Origin: DAOTXS01 sp034435055 | GTDB lineage: Bacteria > Chloroflexota > Anaerolineae > UBA4142 | NCBI GenBank assembly: GCA_034435055.1 | Contig: DAOTXS010000008.1 | Location: 27,426-91,425 of the forward strand | Reading direction: 5' to 3' | Length of the DNA: 64,000 nucleotides | Shown: one piece after another, positions 41,402 through 50,352 of the stretch | How the letters are laid out: each line of letters opens with the position of its first letter | Numbering within the stretch: the first letter of the stretch is position 1 | Made by a program: the position numbers and the translations under genes | Notes under the pieces: model-generated | Seen by the model: only the letters and a program-made list of their open reading frames with translations | Told to the model about the DNA's origin: nothing | Database searches by the model: none

Positions 41402-44071
41402 ATGAGACGCCACCCGCTTCACCAAGCAACGGTTCGCTGGTTTCTTTTGACCATCGCCTTTTTCATCATCGCGTGGGGCATTGTCATTTACTCCCTCGTG
41501 AATACCAGCGATCAATTTTTCCTGATCGCCTTTCTCGCCACCGTTGCGTATGCGGTTTGGACGTTGATGCTGATCCGCCAAGCCCTCAACGAAACCCGCG
41601 CAACGCAAAAGCAACTCGAAGCGAGCATTGCCCAACAACAAGAGAGCCAGGTTGCCCTGGAGCGCCAATTGCGCGAAACGCTTCTGCTCAATCGCGTCAT
41701 CACGACCGCGACCTCGTCGCTTGAGTCAGACAAGATTTTGACGATGATTTGCGAAGAACTGGCGCGCGCGTTTGATTTGCCTCAAGCCGGCGTTGCCCTG
41801 CTCAGCGCCGACGGCACCCACGAAACAGTCGTCGCCGAATATCGCGCCCCAGACCGCCCATCGGCAATCGGCATTGTCATTCCGATGGAAGGTAATCGCG
41901 CGACACAAACTGTCATCGACACACGAGAGCCGCTCGTCCTGACAGACGCACAAACAGACCCGCGCCAACCTTCTTTGCACGAAATCGAAAAACAGCGCGG
42001 CACCGTTTCGCTGTTGATCATCCCCCTCATCGCGCGCGACCGCGTGATCGGCACGCTGGGCTTGGAATCCACCACGCCACGCGAATTTACGACGGAAGAA
42101 ATCGCGCTCGCGCAAATGGTTGCCAACACCGCGAGTCAAGTCCTCGAAAGCGCGCGCCTAACCGAAGAATTGCATCAGGAACTCGCCGAACGACGAAACG
42201 CCCAAGCGCGTTTGCAAGCCACGTTTGTCGATGTGGAGCGAGCGCAAACCAAAGCGCGATCGATTCTGGATGCAACCGCCGATAGCATGTTGCTGGTTAC
42301 CACGGAACAACGCATCACTGCAACCAATTGGAGTTTCTGCCGAAACTTTTTCGGCAAGCACCCGCGCGAAGTCGTGGGGCAAACACTCCTCGATTGCCAA
42401 CACGAGTTCGAACGGCTCTTTGAATCGCCCGCCGAGTTTCGCCGGCTCGTGCAAGAATCCGCAACCGACACCGAGCAATCCTTCACCGGCATCATCGTGC
42501 AAAAATTGCCGCGCCGACGCGAACTACAGATTGTTTCGACGCCGGTGCGTACCGCCACGAACGAACATCTGGGGCGACTCTACGTTTTTCACGACGTTAC
42601 GCAAGAGCGCGAAGTGGACCGCCTGAAAAATGAATTCGTTTCGATGGTCTCACACGAACTACGCTCGCCCCTCACCTCCATCAAGGGTTACGTCGATTTA
42701 TTGCAAACCGGCGCGTTCGGCTCGATTACGGCGGAGCAAGATGAATTTCTTGGCATCATCAAAAGCAATACCGATCGCTTGGTCAATCTCATCAACGACC
42801 TACTCGATATTTCACGCATCGAAGCCGGGCGCATCGAACTGCACAATGAAGCAGTCGATCTAGCATTGATTCTGCATCAAGTTGTCAACACCTTTCGTCC
42901 GCAAACCGATGCCAAAAATCAACATGTTACTTTGACGATTGCCGCCGACATACCGCCGGTGTGGGCAGATCGCGACCGCCTGATTCAAATCGTCACCAAT
43001 CTAGTATCCAATGCGCACAAATACACGCCGCCCGGAGGAAATATTAGCATCGGCGCGCACCTTGGCGATGAGGGCGTACAGGTATCGGTCAAGGATAATG
43101 GCATCGGCATTTCCCCGGCCGATCAGGCACAATTGTTCACGAAATTTTTTCGCTCGAAAGATCTCAAGGCAAATCAAGTTCCCGGCACCGGGCTGGGACT
43201 GGCGATCACGCGTTCACTGGTCGAGATGCACGGCGGCAAATTGTGGGTGACCAGCGAGGTGGGACAAGGCGCAACATTTCATTTTACCTTGCCGATTCAA
43301 ATTCCCGGCACGCCGGTGGCGCCATCGATCGGCAAACGCGTCTTGATTGTAGACGACGATCACGACTTTATGAGCGTGTTGTGGACTTATTTGGAACGCG
43401 GCGGCTATCAAGTGCTGGCGGCGAACAACGCCAACGACGCACTTCATCTCGCCCGTGAACAACGCCCCGATCTCATCACACTCGATTTACTACTCCCAGA
43501 AATCGACGGGTTTGCCTTGTTGCAATCACTGCGTCGTGACCCGGCAACCCGCAACATTCCAACCATCATCATCTCGGTTTTGGCGCAACGCGAAGAAGGC
43601 AAGTTGCTTGGCGCGGCGAATTACTTGAGCAAGCCCATCACCGAACACTCGCTCTTGCATCACGTCGCCAAGACCCTCGAAGTTGAACATCCCAATTTGA
43701 TCTTGCTTGCGCAAGGCGACGAGCATAGCCGTCAGCGTATTTCGACATTACTCCAAAGCGCCGGCTACGACACGTGCCAGGCAGGCAACAGCGATGACGC
43801 GCTTTCGCTTATTCAAACCCAAATGCCCAGCATCGCGTTCCTCGACCTCAAATTGCCGGGCAAGGATGCCATCGAAATGCTCCGCGTGTTGCGCAACGAT
43901 GAACGTACCCGGCGGTTGCCGGTTGTCGTGATACCGGGATACGATGGCATCTCGAATGAGCATCGCGCCGCGATTGCAGAATTGTCCGCGCCGACGATTC
44001 TAACCCAACCCGTCACCGCCCAAAAACTTGCCACCGCGATTTATCAAGCCGTCTACCTTGGTCAACCGTAA
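41402..44071 (+). CDS. Hybrid sensor histidine kinase with GAF, PAS and two receiver domains
   Basis: An 889-residue kinase. Two membrane helices (about 13-32 and 38-56) with almost no external loop, a coiled coil, a GAF domain (about 95-250), a second coiled coil, a PAS-like domain (about 285-400), then HisKA with His418 in VSHELRSP and HATPase_c (DNGIGIS, GTGLGLA). Two receivers follow: the first is complete (VDDD near 643, Asp695, Lys744); the second has Asp815 but lacks the acidic pair (QGDE) and has Gln869 in place of the conserved Lys. No Shine-Dalgarno sequence precedes the ATG. Signal and output partner are unknown. Confidence 0.93.
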   Translation: MRRHPLHQATVRWFLLTIAFFIIAWGIVIYSLVNTSDQFFLIAFLATVAYAVWTLMLIRQALNETRATQKQLEASIAQQQESQVALERQLRETLLLNRVITTATSSLESDKILTMICEELARAFDLPQAGVALLSADGTHETVVAEYRAPDRPSAIGIVIPMEGNRATQTVIDTREPLVLTDAQTDPRQPSLHEIEKQRGTVSLLIIPLIARDRVIGTLGLESTTPREFTTEEIALAQMVANTASQVLESARLTEELHQELAERRNAQARLQATFVDVERAQTKARSILDATADSMLLVTTEQRITATNWSFCRNFFGKHPREVVGQTLLDCQHEFERLFESPAEFRRLVQESATDTEQSFTGIIVQKLPRRRELQIVSTPVRTATNEHLGRLYVFHDVTQEREVDRLKNEFVSMVSHELRSPLTSIKGYVDLLQTGAFGSITAEQDEFLGIIKSNTDRLVNLINDLLDISRIEAGRIELHNEAVDLALILHQVVNTFRPQTDAKNQHVTLTIAADIPPVWADRDRLIQIVTNLVSNAHKYTPPGGNISIGAHLGDEGVQVSVKDNGIGISPADQAQLFTKFFRSKDLKANQVPGTGLGLAITRSLVEMHGGKLWVTSEVGQGATFHFTLPIQIPGTPVAPSIGKRVLIVDDDHDFMSVLWTYLERGGYQVLAANNANDALHLAREQRPDLITLDLLLPEIDGFALLQSLRRDPATRNIPTIIISVLAQREEGKLLGAANYLSKPITEHSLLHHVAKTLEVEHPNLILLAQGDEHSRQRISTLLQSAGYDTCQAGNSDDALSLIQTQMPSIAFLDLKLPGKDAIEMLRVLRNDERTRRLPVVVIPGYDGISNEHRAAIAELSAPTILTQPVTAQKLATAIYQAVYLGQP

Positions 44072-44189
44072 AAATAGAATGTCAAATTGATCTGGTGGCA
44101 AAGTTTGCGCGCACACAAACCGCCCGAAGAAACAAGCAGATAAACTGACAAACTATGTACAAACACTAAAACACACATTTGCATTTCAA

Positions 44190-44218
44190 TTGACGAATCT
44201 ATCGATTCACATTAGAAT
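44190..44218 (+). promoter_or_regulatory. Promoter of the riboswitch-controlled operon
   Basis: TTGACG (44190-44195), a 17-base spacer and TAGAAT (44213-44218). Transcription would start near 44225, about 38 bases before the aptamer. The gap 44072-44189 holds AT-rich sequence in which I see no gene. Confidence 0.7.
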
Positions 44219-44262
44219 TAAGAAAAACAATCCATTACTTATCCAAAGGGCCCAAGCAATCT

Positions 44263-44354
44263 ACTATCGGAAGCATTGATCTCTAGACATCGGAGTAAAT
44301 CTGAAAATGGACGCTAAGTTCTAGAGGGAGCGAGTGGCGTAACCGACCGTTAGT
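44263..44354 (+). ncRNA. Cyclic di-GMP-II riboswitch aptamer
   Basis: The segment matches the c-di-GMP-II class as known from Clostridium. CGGAAGCATTGAT (44268-44280) corresponds to the conserved CGGAAACAAUGAU start. ACGC (44311-44314) pairs with GCGT (44337-44340); inside it GTTC (44318-44321) pairs with GAGC (44328-44331), leaving three bases on the left and five on the right, as in the reference. The conserved 3-prime end AACCGACCG (44341-44349) is exact. P1 is ACTATCGG (44263-44270) with CCGTTAGT (44347-44354), one U-U mismatch. I could not model the pseudoknot by eye. Confidence 0.85.
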
Positions 44355-44373
44355 TTTCATACGGTCGGTTTTT
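44341..44373 (+). terminator. Riboswitch intrinsic terminator
   Basis: AACCGACCGT (44341-44350) and ACGGTCGGTT (44361-44370) form a perfect 10-bp stem followed by a run of T to 44373. Its left arm is the 3-prime strand of the aptamer (P1 and the conserved ACCGACC). Ligand binding would therefore block the terminator, so the switch should turn the downstream genes on at high c-di-GMP. Confidence 0.85.
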
Positions 44374-44398
44374 GCTGTGTTTAAAGAGGAGGCAAACC

Positions 44399-45685
44399 AT
44401 GCGCCGGCTCGGGATGATTGTCTGGGATGTAATTTTCTTGGCTAGCATCTTTGAGATGATTCAAACACAGATTCCTTCAGACCCAAGTCAGCCCGGTAAT
44501 TTTACAGTTGCACAGATCAGCGTCACAATTAACAACCCAGCTAACGGACATTCACTAGCCACAACGATTTATTATCCGTCGTCCAGTGGTGCAGTCGATC
44601 CCAGCAACCCACCGTACCCGACGCTCGTTTTTTCGCACGGATTCCAATCGAGCGTAAGTAATTACACTGGGAACGCAACTCATCTGGCAAGTTGGGGGTA
44701 CATCGTTGCCGTGCCAAGTTTCAGCGATGGTTGGAGCGGTGATAACCTCACCCCGCGCGTTTCTGATATTCGCGCGGTTCTGTCCTATCTAGAATCGGAA
44801 AACGTAAACACCGGCTCGATCTTTTACCAACGCATCGACCCCAATCGTTTTGGGGCGGTGGGACATTCGTTAGGTGGAGCCGCGAGTCTAGCAGTGGCGG
44901 GGGAAGATAATCGCATCAAAGCTGTAGTTGCGCTCGACCCAGCCAGTGGCGCGACATCGCCGTTTGCTCGCGCCGCTAGAATTCGTGCAGGCGCAGCGGC
45001 AACCGGTTATCAAACCATCGTCGCGCCGGCGCTGATCATTGGAACACCGGCAAGTTCGTGCAATGGTAACGCTGAGTACAACTCGATGTATGACGATACC
45101 GGCGCAGAGCATAAATCGAAACAGGTGATTGCCAATGGTAGCCACTGTGATTTTATGGACACATCGGACACGACTTTTCGGAATTTGTGCTATGCATTCT
45201 GTGGCGGTTCGTTCGATCAACAGCGACTCGACCTTGCCAAGAAACTGACCGCCGCGTGGTTCAATTACTATTTGCAACTGCGGTCGGATTATTTTACGTA
45301 CATTTACGGAAGCCAGCTGACCGGCGATGTGCAAAGCGGCAAAATCATCACTAGTACCTTTCAAACCGCGCCGCGCGACTTGGCGGCAAATGGTGCTATT
45401 GGCGCAATCAACTTGTCGTGGACGTTATCGAGTTATCCGGTCATCACCGGGTACAATGTCTATCGTTCGATTCAAAGCGGAAATTTTCCGCCGTCCCCCT
45501 TCGTTCAGACGGGGCGTCAAGCGTTTTATCTGGACAATAATGTGAGTAACGGACAACGCTACTACTATATTCTGCGAAGCCGAGATGCATCAGGGAACGA
45601 ACATCAACCCTCTATTGAAGTGAGCGCGATTCCTCTCGATCCAACCGGAGCCAGTTTTATTTACCTGCCTTTTATTTCACGCTAA
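44399..45685 (+). CDS. Secreted/membrane-anchored alpha/beta hydrolase with FnIII domain
   Basis: A 428-residue protein starting at the ATG after GAGGAGG. A hydrophobic N-terminal helix (about 4-22) serves as signal or anchor. The hydrolase domain (about 35-320) resembles chlorophyllase/PET-hydrolase-like lipases: FSHGFQSS oxyanion region, nucleophile Ser160 in GHSLGG, and His in NGSHCDFMD. Six or more Cys may form disulfides, fitting an external location. A fibronectin type III-like domain follows (about 335-415), and the chain ends in FIYLPFISR. It is the first gene after the c-di-GMP riboswitch; the ester or lipid substrate is unknown. Confidence 0.88.
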   Translation: MRRLGMIVWDVIFLASIFEMIQTQIPSDPSQPGNFTVAQISVTINNPANGHSLATTIYYPSSSGAVDPSNPPYPTLVFSHGFQSSVSNYTGNATHLASWGYIVAVPSFSDGWSGDNLTPRVSDIRAVLSYLESENVNTGSIFYQRIDPNRFGAVGHSLGGAASLAVAGEDNRIKAVVALDPASGATSPFARAARIRAGAAATGYQTIVAPALIIGTPASSCNGNAEYNSMYDDTGAEHKSKQVIANGSHCDFMDTSDTTFRNLCYAFCGGSFDQQRLDLAKKLTAAWFNYYLQLRSDYFTYIYGSQLTGDVQSGKIITSTFQTAPRDLAANGAIGAINLSWTLSSYPVITGYNVYRSIQSGNFPPSPFVQTGRQAFYLDNNVSNGQRYYYILRSRDASGNEHQPSIEVSAIPLDPTGASFIYLPFISR

Positions 45686-45708
45686 TTACGATCTCAACGG
45701 AGACAAGC

Positions 45709-46458
45709 ATGCCCATCCTGGAAGCCAGAGAACTAAAGAAGCAATACACGCTTGGCGAACACACCGTCAATGCACTTGCCGGGGTAAACTTTGTCGTTGA
45801 AAAGGGTGAGTTCGTTGCCTTGATGGGACCTTCGGGAAGCGGTAAATCGACCTTGCTTCATCTCATCGGCGGGCTAGACAAACCATCGGACGGCGAAGTT
45901 ACGCTTGCCGGTCAACGTCTCTCGATTTTGGATGATAACCAAGTTACCCTCGTGCGCCGACACAATATCGGTTTCATCTTCCAGTTTTTTAACTTGCTTC
46001 CCACACTCACCGCCGAAGAAAACATTATCCTGCCACTCATCATCGATGGACAAGAAGCCAGTAATCATCAATCGCACATCGATTCATTAGTGCAACTCGT
46101 CAAGTTAAATGACCGCCGTCGCCACAAACCCGATCAACTCTCCGGCGGCGAACAGCAACGCGTAGCGATTGCGCGCGCCCTTGTGACCAAGCCCGCCATT
46201 GTCCTTGCCGATGAACCGACCGGTAATCTCGATTCCAAAACCGGCTCGTCGATCATGGAACTCTTGCGGCAATCGTGCGACGATCTAGGACAAACGATTG
46301 TCGTGGTAACCCACGATCCACGCGCCGCAACTTATGCCGACCGAGTCATCTTGCTCAAGGACGGTCAAATTGTCGATGAGGCACGTTTTGAAAATATCGA
46401 CGACCAAAACCAACGCCTGCGAATGGTAATGGACGCAGTCGAAAAACTCGAATCATAA
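45709..46458 (+). CDS. ABC transporter ATPase, MacB/LolD type
   Basis: A 249-residue ATPase. Walker A GPSGSGKST (about 42-50), Q-loop FIFQFFNLLPTLTAEEN, signature LSGGEQQRVAIARAL and Walker B IVLADEPTGNLDSKTG are all standard for the MacB/LolD/FtsE-like group that energises export or mechanical membrane work. It starts 23 bases after the hydrolase gene and pairs with the FtsX-type permease that follows 16 bases later. Confidence 0.95.
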   Translation: MPILEARELKKQYTLGEHTVNALAGVNFVVEKGEFVALMGPSGSGKSTLLHLIGGLDKPSDGEVTLAGQRLSILDDNQVTLVRRHNIGFIFQFFNLLPTLTAEENIILPLIIDGQEASNHQSHIDSLVQLVKLNDRRRHKPDQLSGGEQQRVAIARALVTKPAIVLADEPTGNLDSKTGSSIMELLRQSCDDLGQTIVVVTHDPRAATYADRVILLKDGQIVDEARFENIDDQNQRLRMVMDAVEKLES

Positions 46459-46474
46459 TTCAAGGCACCGACAA

Positions 46475-49081
46475 ATGCGGCGATCCCTCATTCAAATTGC
46501 GCGTGTATTTTCGATGGCGTTTCGCAATTTACGTTTGCGCCCCTCGCGCACGCTCTTGACTACATTCGGTATTATCCTCGGCGTCGCTGTGATCCTGGCG
46601 ATCAGCATCACCAACTTTTCCACGCTCGGTTCGATCACCTCCGTCTTCACCGAAGCATCCGGCAAAGCGCATTTGGTCATCACGAATTCCAACGTGAGTG
46701 GTGAGGGCTTTGACGAAAATGTATTGCGTCGCGTCAACACCGTTGCCGGCATCAAAGCGGCAGTCCCCGCGCTTCAAGCGCAAACCCTTCTCGCCGAAGA
46801 AGGCGCGCCCGCCAGTCTCGACCTCAGTATCTTTGGGGCGGTTGCCGGTGGGATGACTATCTATGGCATTGATCCAACCATCGACACGCAAGCGCGTGAT
46901 TACAAAATCGTGGCGGGCAATTTTCTGGGCACCGATTTGAACGCGCGCGATATTGTCATCGTCAAAGATTATGCCGAAAAGAAAAAACTTTCGGTCGGCA
47001 CCGACATTCAAATTATCACACCCGGCGGCGCGGAGAAACTTCGGCTTATCGGCTTGATGTCGAAAGAAGGACCCGGTCAACTGAACAACGGCGCGTTCGG
47101 CGCAATTCCGCTCAAGACGGCGCAGAAAATTTTTAGCCGCCCCAATGACATTGACCAAATCGACATTGTGGCGATGCCGCAAAATGCAACCGGCGCAGGA
47201 CTCGATGCGCTCAAAGCGACGCTGCAATCCCGGCTTGGTGAGGACTATACCGTCGTTTACCCGGCGGCGCGCGGCAAACGCGTTACCCAAATGCTCGATG
47301 GCTATCAAATGGGTTTGAATTTTTTCAGTGTCATTGCCATCTTTGTTGGCGCGTTTCTCATTTACAACGCCTTTTCGATGACGGTCATCGAACGCACGCG
47401 CGAAATTGGAATGTTGCGTACCTTGGGAATGACACGCCGGCAAATCATGGAACAGATTTTAGCAGAGGCAACGATTCTTGGCATCATCGGAGCGATGCTG
47501 GGGGTGCTGGTTGGAATCGCGCTATCACAAGGACTGATTCGCGGCACCGAACTTTTGTTAGCGCAAGAGGTCAAACAACTTGCTGTACCACTGGAAGGAC
47601 TCGCGCTCAGCGTGATCGTTGGAATTTTTGTAACGATTCTCGCCGCCGCAATTCCGGCGTGGCAGGCATCCCGCATTTCGCCACTCGAAGCGTTGCGCGT
47701 GCGTGGCAGATCGAAAGAAAGTTGGATCATCGAGAATGGCTGGCGCATCGGGCTGGTCATGGCTACCGTTTCCATCGTCTTTTTAAATATCGTTAAACTC
47801 CCGCCCGCGATGGAGTACGGCGTGAGCAATATGTCGGTTATGCTGTTGCTGCTGGGCGGCACACTTCTTGTGCCGGTCACGGTTGATCTCTCGGAAAGAA
47901 TTATGCGCCCGTGGATTCGGCGCATCTACGGCGATGAGGGACAGCTGGGCAGTCGAAATACCCAACGGTCGAAATTCAGGACAGCACTAACCGTTGCCGC
48001 ATTGATGATTGGCGTTGCGATGATTCTAAGCGTGCGCGCGATTTCCGGCGCGTTCGAACAGGACATTCGCTCGTGGATCGAAGTGTATATCGGCGGCGAC
48101 TTGTACGTGCATTCCTCCGTGCCGATGCGTCCAGACTTGGGCAAACGTATCGAAGTTCTCGACGGTGTGGCAGCGGTTGCGCCCGTTCGATACTTTGACG
48201 TGAATCGGATCAAGACGGACGGCACGGAAGAACGGCTCGTTTTCACCGCGGTCGAACCGACATCGTACAAACAAGTTACGTCATTTGTGTTCACTGCCAA
48301 TCAAGGCGACCCAGAACGCTTGATTGAAAAACTTGCCGCCGGCGACGTGGTCTTTGTCTCCAGCGTTATCTCTGAAAAGTACGGTTATAAGCAAGGTGAC
48401 AGGATTCGGTTGGCAACGCGGCGCGGCGAACAGGATTTTGAGGTCGGCGCAATTGTTGTGGATTTCAATAATCAAGGTCTCGTGATCGAAGGCAGTTGGA
48501 AGGATATGCGTCGTTACTTTGCACTGAACGATGTCAGCGCATTTCTCGTCAAGGTCAAACCAAGTTTTTCGCAAGACCAAATGCAAAAACAAATCGACGA
48601 GTTGTTCGGCAAACGGCGCCACGTAACGGTGGAATCGAACAAGGCACTCAAATCGCGCGCGCTGAGTCTCACCGCACAAACCAGCGGCTTGTTCGACGTG
48701 ATGGCGGTCATTGCAATGCTCGTCGCCGCGCTGGGTATTATCAACACGATGACGATGAGCGTAATGGAACGCACGCGCGAAATTGGAATGTTGCGGAGTC
48801 TCGGAATGACACGGTGGCAAATCAGTAAGATGATTTTGGCAGAAGCCGGGATGATGGGGGGCATCGGCGGAGCATTCGGTTTGGTGTTTGGTTTATTTCA
48901 ATCCCGCATCGTGATTCTGAGCATCAACACGATGGCAGGATACGATTTGGATTACGTGACGCCGACGCAAGGCATCATCATCGGCTTGATCGTTTCACTT
49001 GTTGTCTCACAGGTTGCGGCAATTTGGCCCGCGCGCCGGGCATCTAGTCTGCGCATCATTGATGCAATCCAATTTGAATAA
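46475..49081 (+). CDS. Large FtsX/MacB-type ABC permease
   Basis: An 868-residue permease made of two tandem MacB_PCD plus FtsX halves. The first half has one N-terminal helix, a large extracellular domain (about 45-270) and three helices ending near SPLEALRVRG (about 410); the second repeats this after NTQRSKFRTALTVAALMIGVAM. The motif ERTREIGMLRTLGMTRRQI occurs in the first half (about 306) and ERTREIGMLRSLGMTRWQI in the second (about 769). Permeases of this kind handle lipids, lipoproteins or peptides. Here it would work with the ATPase upstream and the HlyD-type lipoprotein at the operon end. Confidence 0.94.
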   Translation: MRRSLIQIARVFSMAFRNLRLRPSRTLLTTFGIILGVAVILAISITNFSTLGSITSVFTEASGKAHLVITNSNVSGEGFDENVLRRVNTVAGIKAAVPALQAQTLLAEEGAPASLDLSIFGAVAGGMTIYGIDPTIDTQARDYKIVAGNFLGTDLNARDIVIVKDYAEKKKLSVGTDIQIITPGGAEKLRLIGLMSKEGPGQLNNGAFGAIPLKTAQKIFSRPNDIDQIDIVAMPQNATGAGLDALKATLQSRLGEDYTVVYPAARGKRVTQMLDGYQMGLNFFSVIAIFVGAFLIYNAFSMTVIERTREIGMLRTLGMTRRQIMEQILAEATILGIIGAMLGVLVGIALSQGLIRGTELLLAQEVKQLAVPLEGLALSVIVGIFVTILAAAIPAWQASRISPLEALRVRGRSKESWIIENGWRIGLVMATVSIVFLNIVKLPPAMEYGVSNMSVMLLLLGGTLLVPVTVDLSERIMRPWIRRIYGDEGQLGSRNTQRSKFRTALTVAALMIGVAMILSVRAISGAFEQDIRSWIEVYIGGDLYVHSSVPMRPDLGKRIEVLDGVAAVAPVRYFDVNRIKTDGTEERLVFTAVEPTSYKQVTSFVFTANQGDPERLIEKLAAGDVVFVSSVISEKYGYKQGDRIRLATRRGEQDFEVGAIVVDFNNQGLVIEGSWKDMRRYFALNDVSAFLVKVKPSFSQDQMQKQIDELFGKRRHVTVESNKALKSRALSLTAQTSGLFDVMAVIAMLVAALGIINTMTMSVMERTREIGMLRSLGMTRWQISKMILAEAGMMGGIGGAFGLVFGLFQSRIVILSINTMAGYDLDYVTPTQGIIIGLIVSLVVSQVAAIWPARRASSLRIIDAIQFE

Positions 49082-49113
49082 CTAGACAAACTTGCATTTT
49101 GGAGGAGGGAAAA

Positions 49114-50334
49114 ATGAAGTACGTCTGGTGGTTTGCACTAGGAGCGGTGTCCCTTTTAGCCGGTGTCTTTACCGTCCGCTATATGACCGTTCATCCGCTG
49201 GAAATGGGAATGACGCTGTTCCTGCTTTGCGTATTCTTATTCGCTGCCCTTATTTTGCTGACCCGCGTTGAGCGGCGACGATGGCTGATTGCGATTCCGT
49301 TGGGGCTGGCAGCTTTCGTCCTGGGCTATCTTGGAATGACCTACGTTTTTCTCTCGCGCGAGGATGATCGTCCCGTGCCGGCGATCACACGCGCGTTGAA
49401 CGATCCCGGCAAAGGGCACACGGCAGTCGTGTACTTTACGCATGGTGAACCAGAAACATACGACCCGATTGGCTGGCTCAATCAATTCCGTGAATTCGAC
49501 GAGCAGAACATCGCTTTCGTGCCATTTCCTTTTAGACCATTCTTCGTTCATGCATTGCGGGACAAGTACTTGCAAGTCGGTTTTAGTCATCACCGCCAAA
49601 TGCACATTCGCATGCTGAACAGTTTGGAAAAAGAATTTCGCGCTGGCGGAGATACAACCACGCGGTTCTATCTTTCGTTTCTAGACGATTCGCCGCGTCC
49701 CGATGCCGCCGTGATTCAAGCCCTCAACGATGGCGCCAGCCAAATCATCGCGGCAGAAGTATTCCTCACGATTTCCAACCACACTGCCGAAGGCGAGGAA
49801 CTCATCAAAGAAGTACAACCGGAAAAGTACGGTGTCCCGGTCAAATTCACGGGACCGCTCTGGGATTCGGCAACCTTGAAAAGTATGTTTGTTAAACGCG
49901 CGAATGCCAATCTTGGCGATACCCCCAAAGCCAAGGTGGGAGTCCTATTGGTGGGACATGGTCAGCCCGACGAGTGGGACAAGGAATTTCCAACCGAAAC
50001 TGAGCAAGAGACCGCTTTTAGACAAAGCATCCTTGATCTGTTGGCAAAGGATGGCTACAAACGCGAAAACTTGAGTCTGGCGTGGATGGAGTTTAAGCAA
50101 CCCAAACCTGCCGCCAAAGTCGAGGAGTTTGTCAAAAACGGAGTCGAAAAAATTCTCTACTTTGCCGCCGCCATCAGTGCCGATTCCATTCATAGCCAAG
50201 CGGACATTCCTGAACTGGTTCATCGAGCAAGAGTACCGCCGGGAATCACGACGATTAATCTCGGTGCGTGGAATGACGATCCAATCGTAATTCGAGCCAT
50301 CAAAGAAAAGATCAATGCACAATTAAGCAAGTAA
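49114..50334 (+). CDS. Membrane-anchored chelatase-fold protein (ferrochelatase/CbiX-like)
   Basis: A 406-residue protein with GGAGGAGGG before its ATG. Three hydrophobic helices (about 5-70) precede a soluble part that resembles class II chelatases in two halves: YFTHGEP with His110 in the first and VGVLLVGHGQPDEWDKE with His282 in the second, followed by EFKQPKPAAKVEEFVKNGVEKI and an ISADSIHSQADIPE segment. The usual ferrochelatase signature is not complete, and a membrane-anchored form is unusual. It may insert a metal into a tetrapyrrole-like ligand or only share the fold. It is the third gene after the permease-ATPase pair in the operon. Confidence 0.7.
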   Translation: MKYVWWFALGAVSLLAGVFTVRYMTVHPLEMGMTLFLLCVFLFAALILLTRVERRRWLIAIPLGLAAFVLGYLGMTYVFLSREDDRPVPAITRALNDPGKGHTAVVYFTHGEPETYDPIGWLNQFREFDEQNIAFVPFPFRPFFVHALRDKYLQVGFSHHRQMHIRMLNSLEKEFRAGGDTTTRFYLSFLDDSPRPDAAVIQALNDGASQIIAAEVFLTISNHTAEGEELIKEVQPEKYGVPVKFTGPLWDSATLKSMFVKRANANLGDTPKAKVGVLLVGHGQPDEWDKEFPTETEQETAFRQSILDLLAKDGYKRENLSLAWMEFKQPKPAAKVEEFVKNGVEKILYFAAAISADSIHSQADIPELVHRARVPPGITTINLGAWNDDPIVIRAIKEKINAQLSK

Positions 50335-50352
50335 CCGGCGCGAGGAGTCCAA

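Noticed and set aside
44072..44189. Possible small gene or RNA before the riboswitch
   Set aside because: AT-rich sequence without a ribosome site, frame or stable hairpin; treated as plain intergenic sequence upstream of the promoter.
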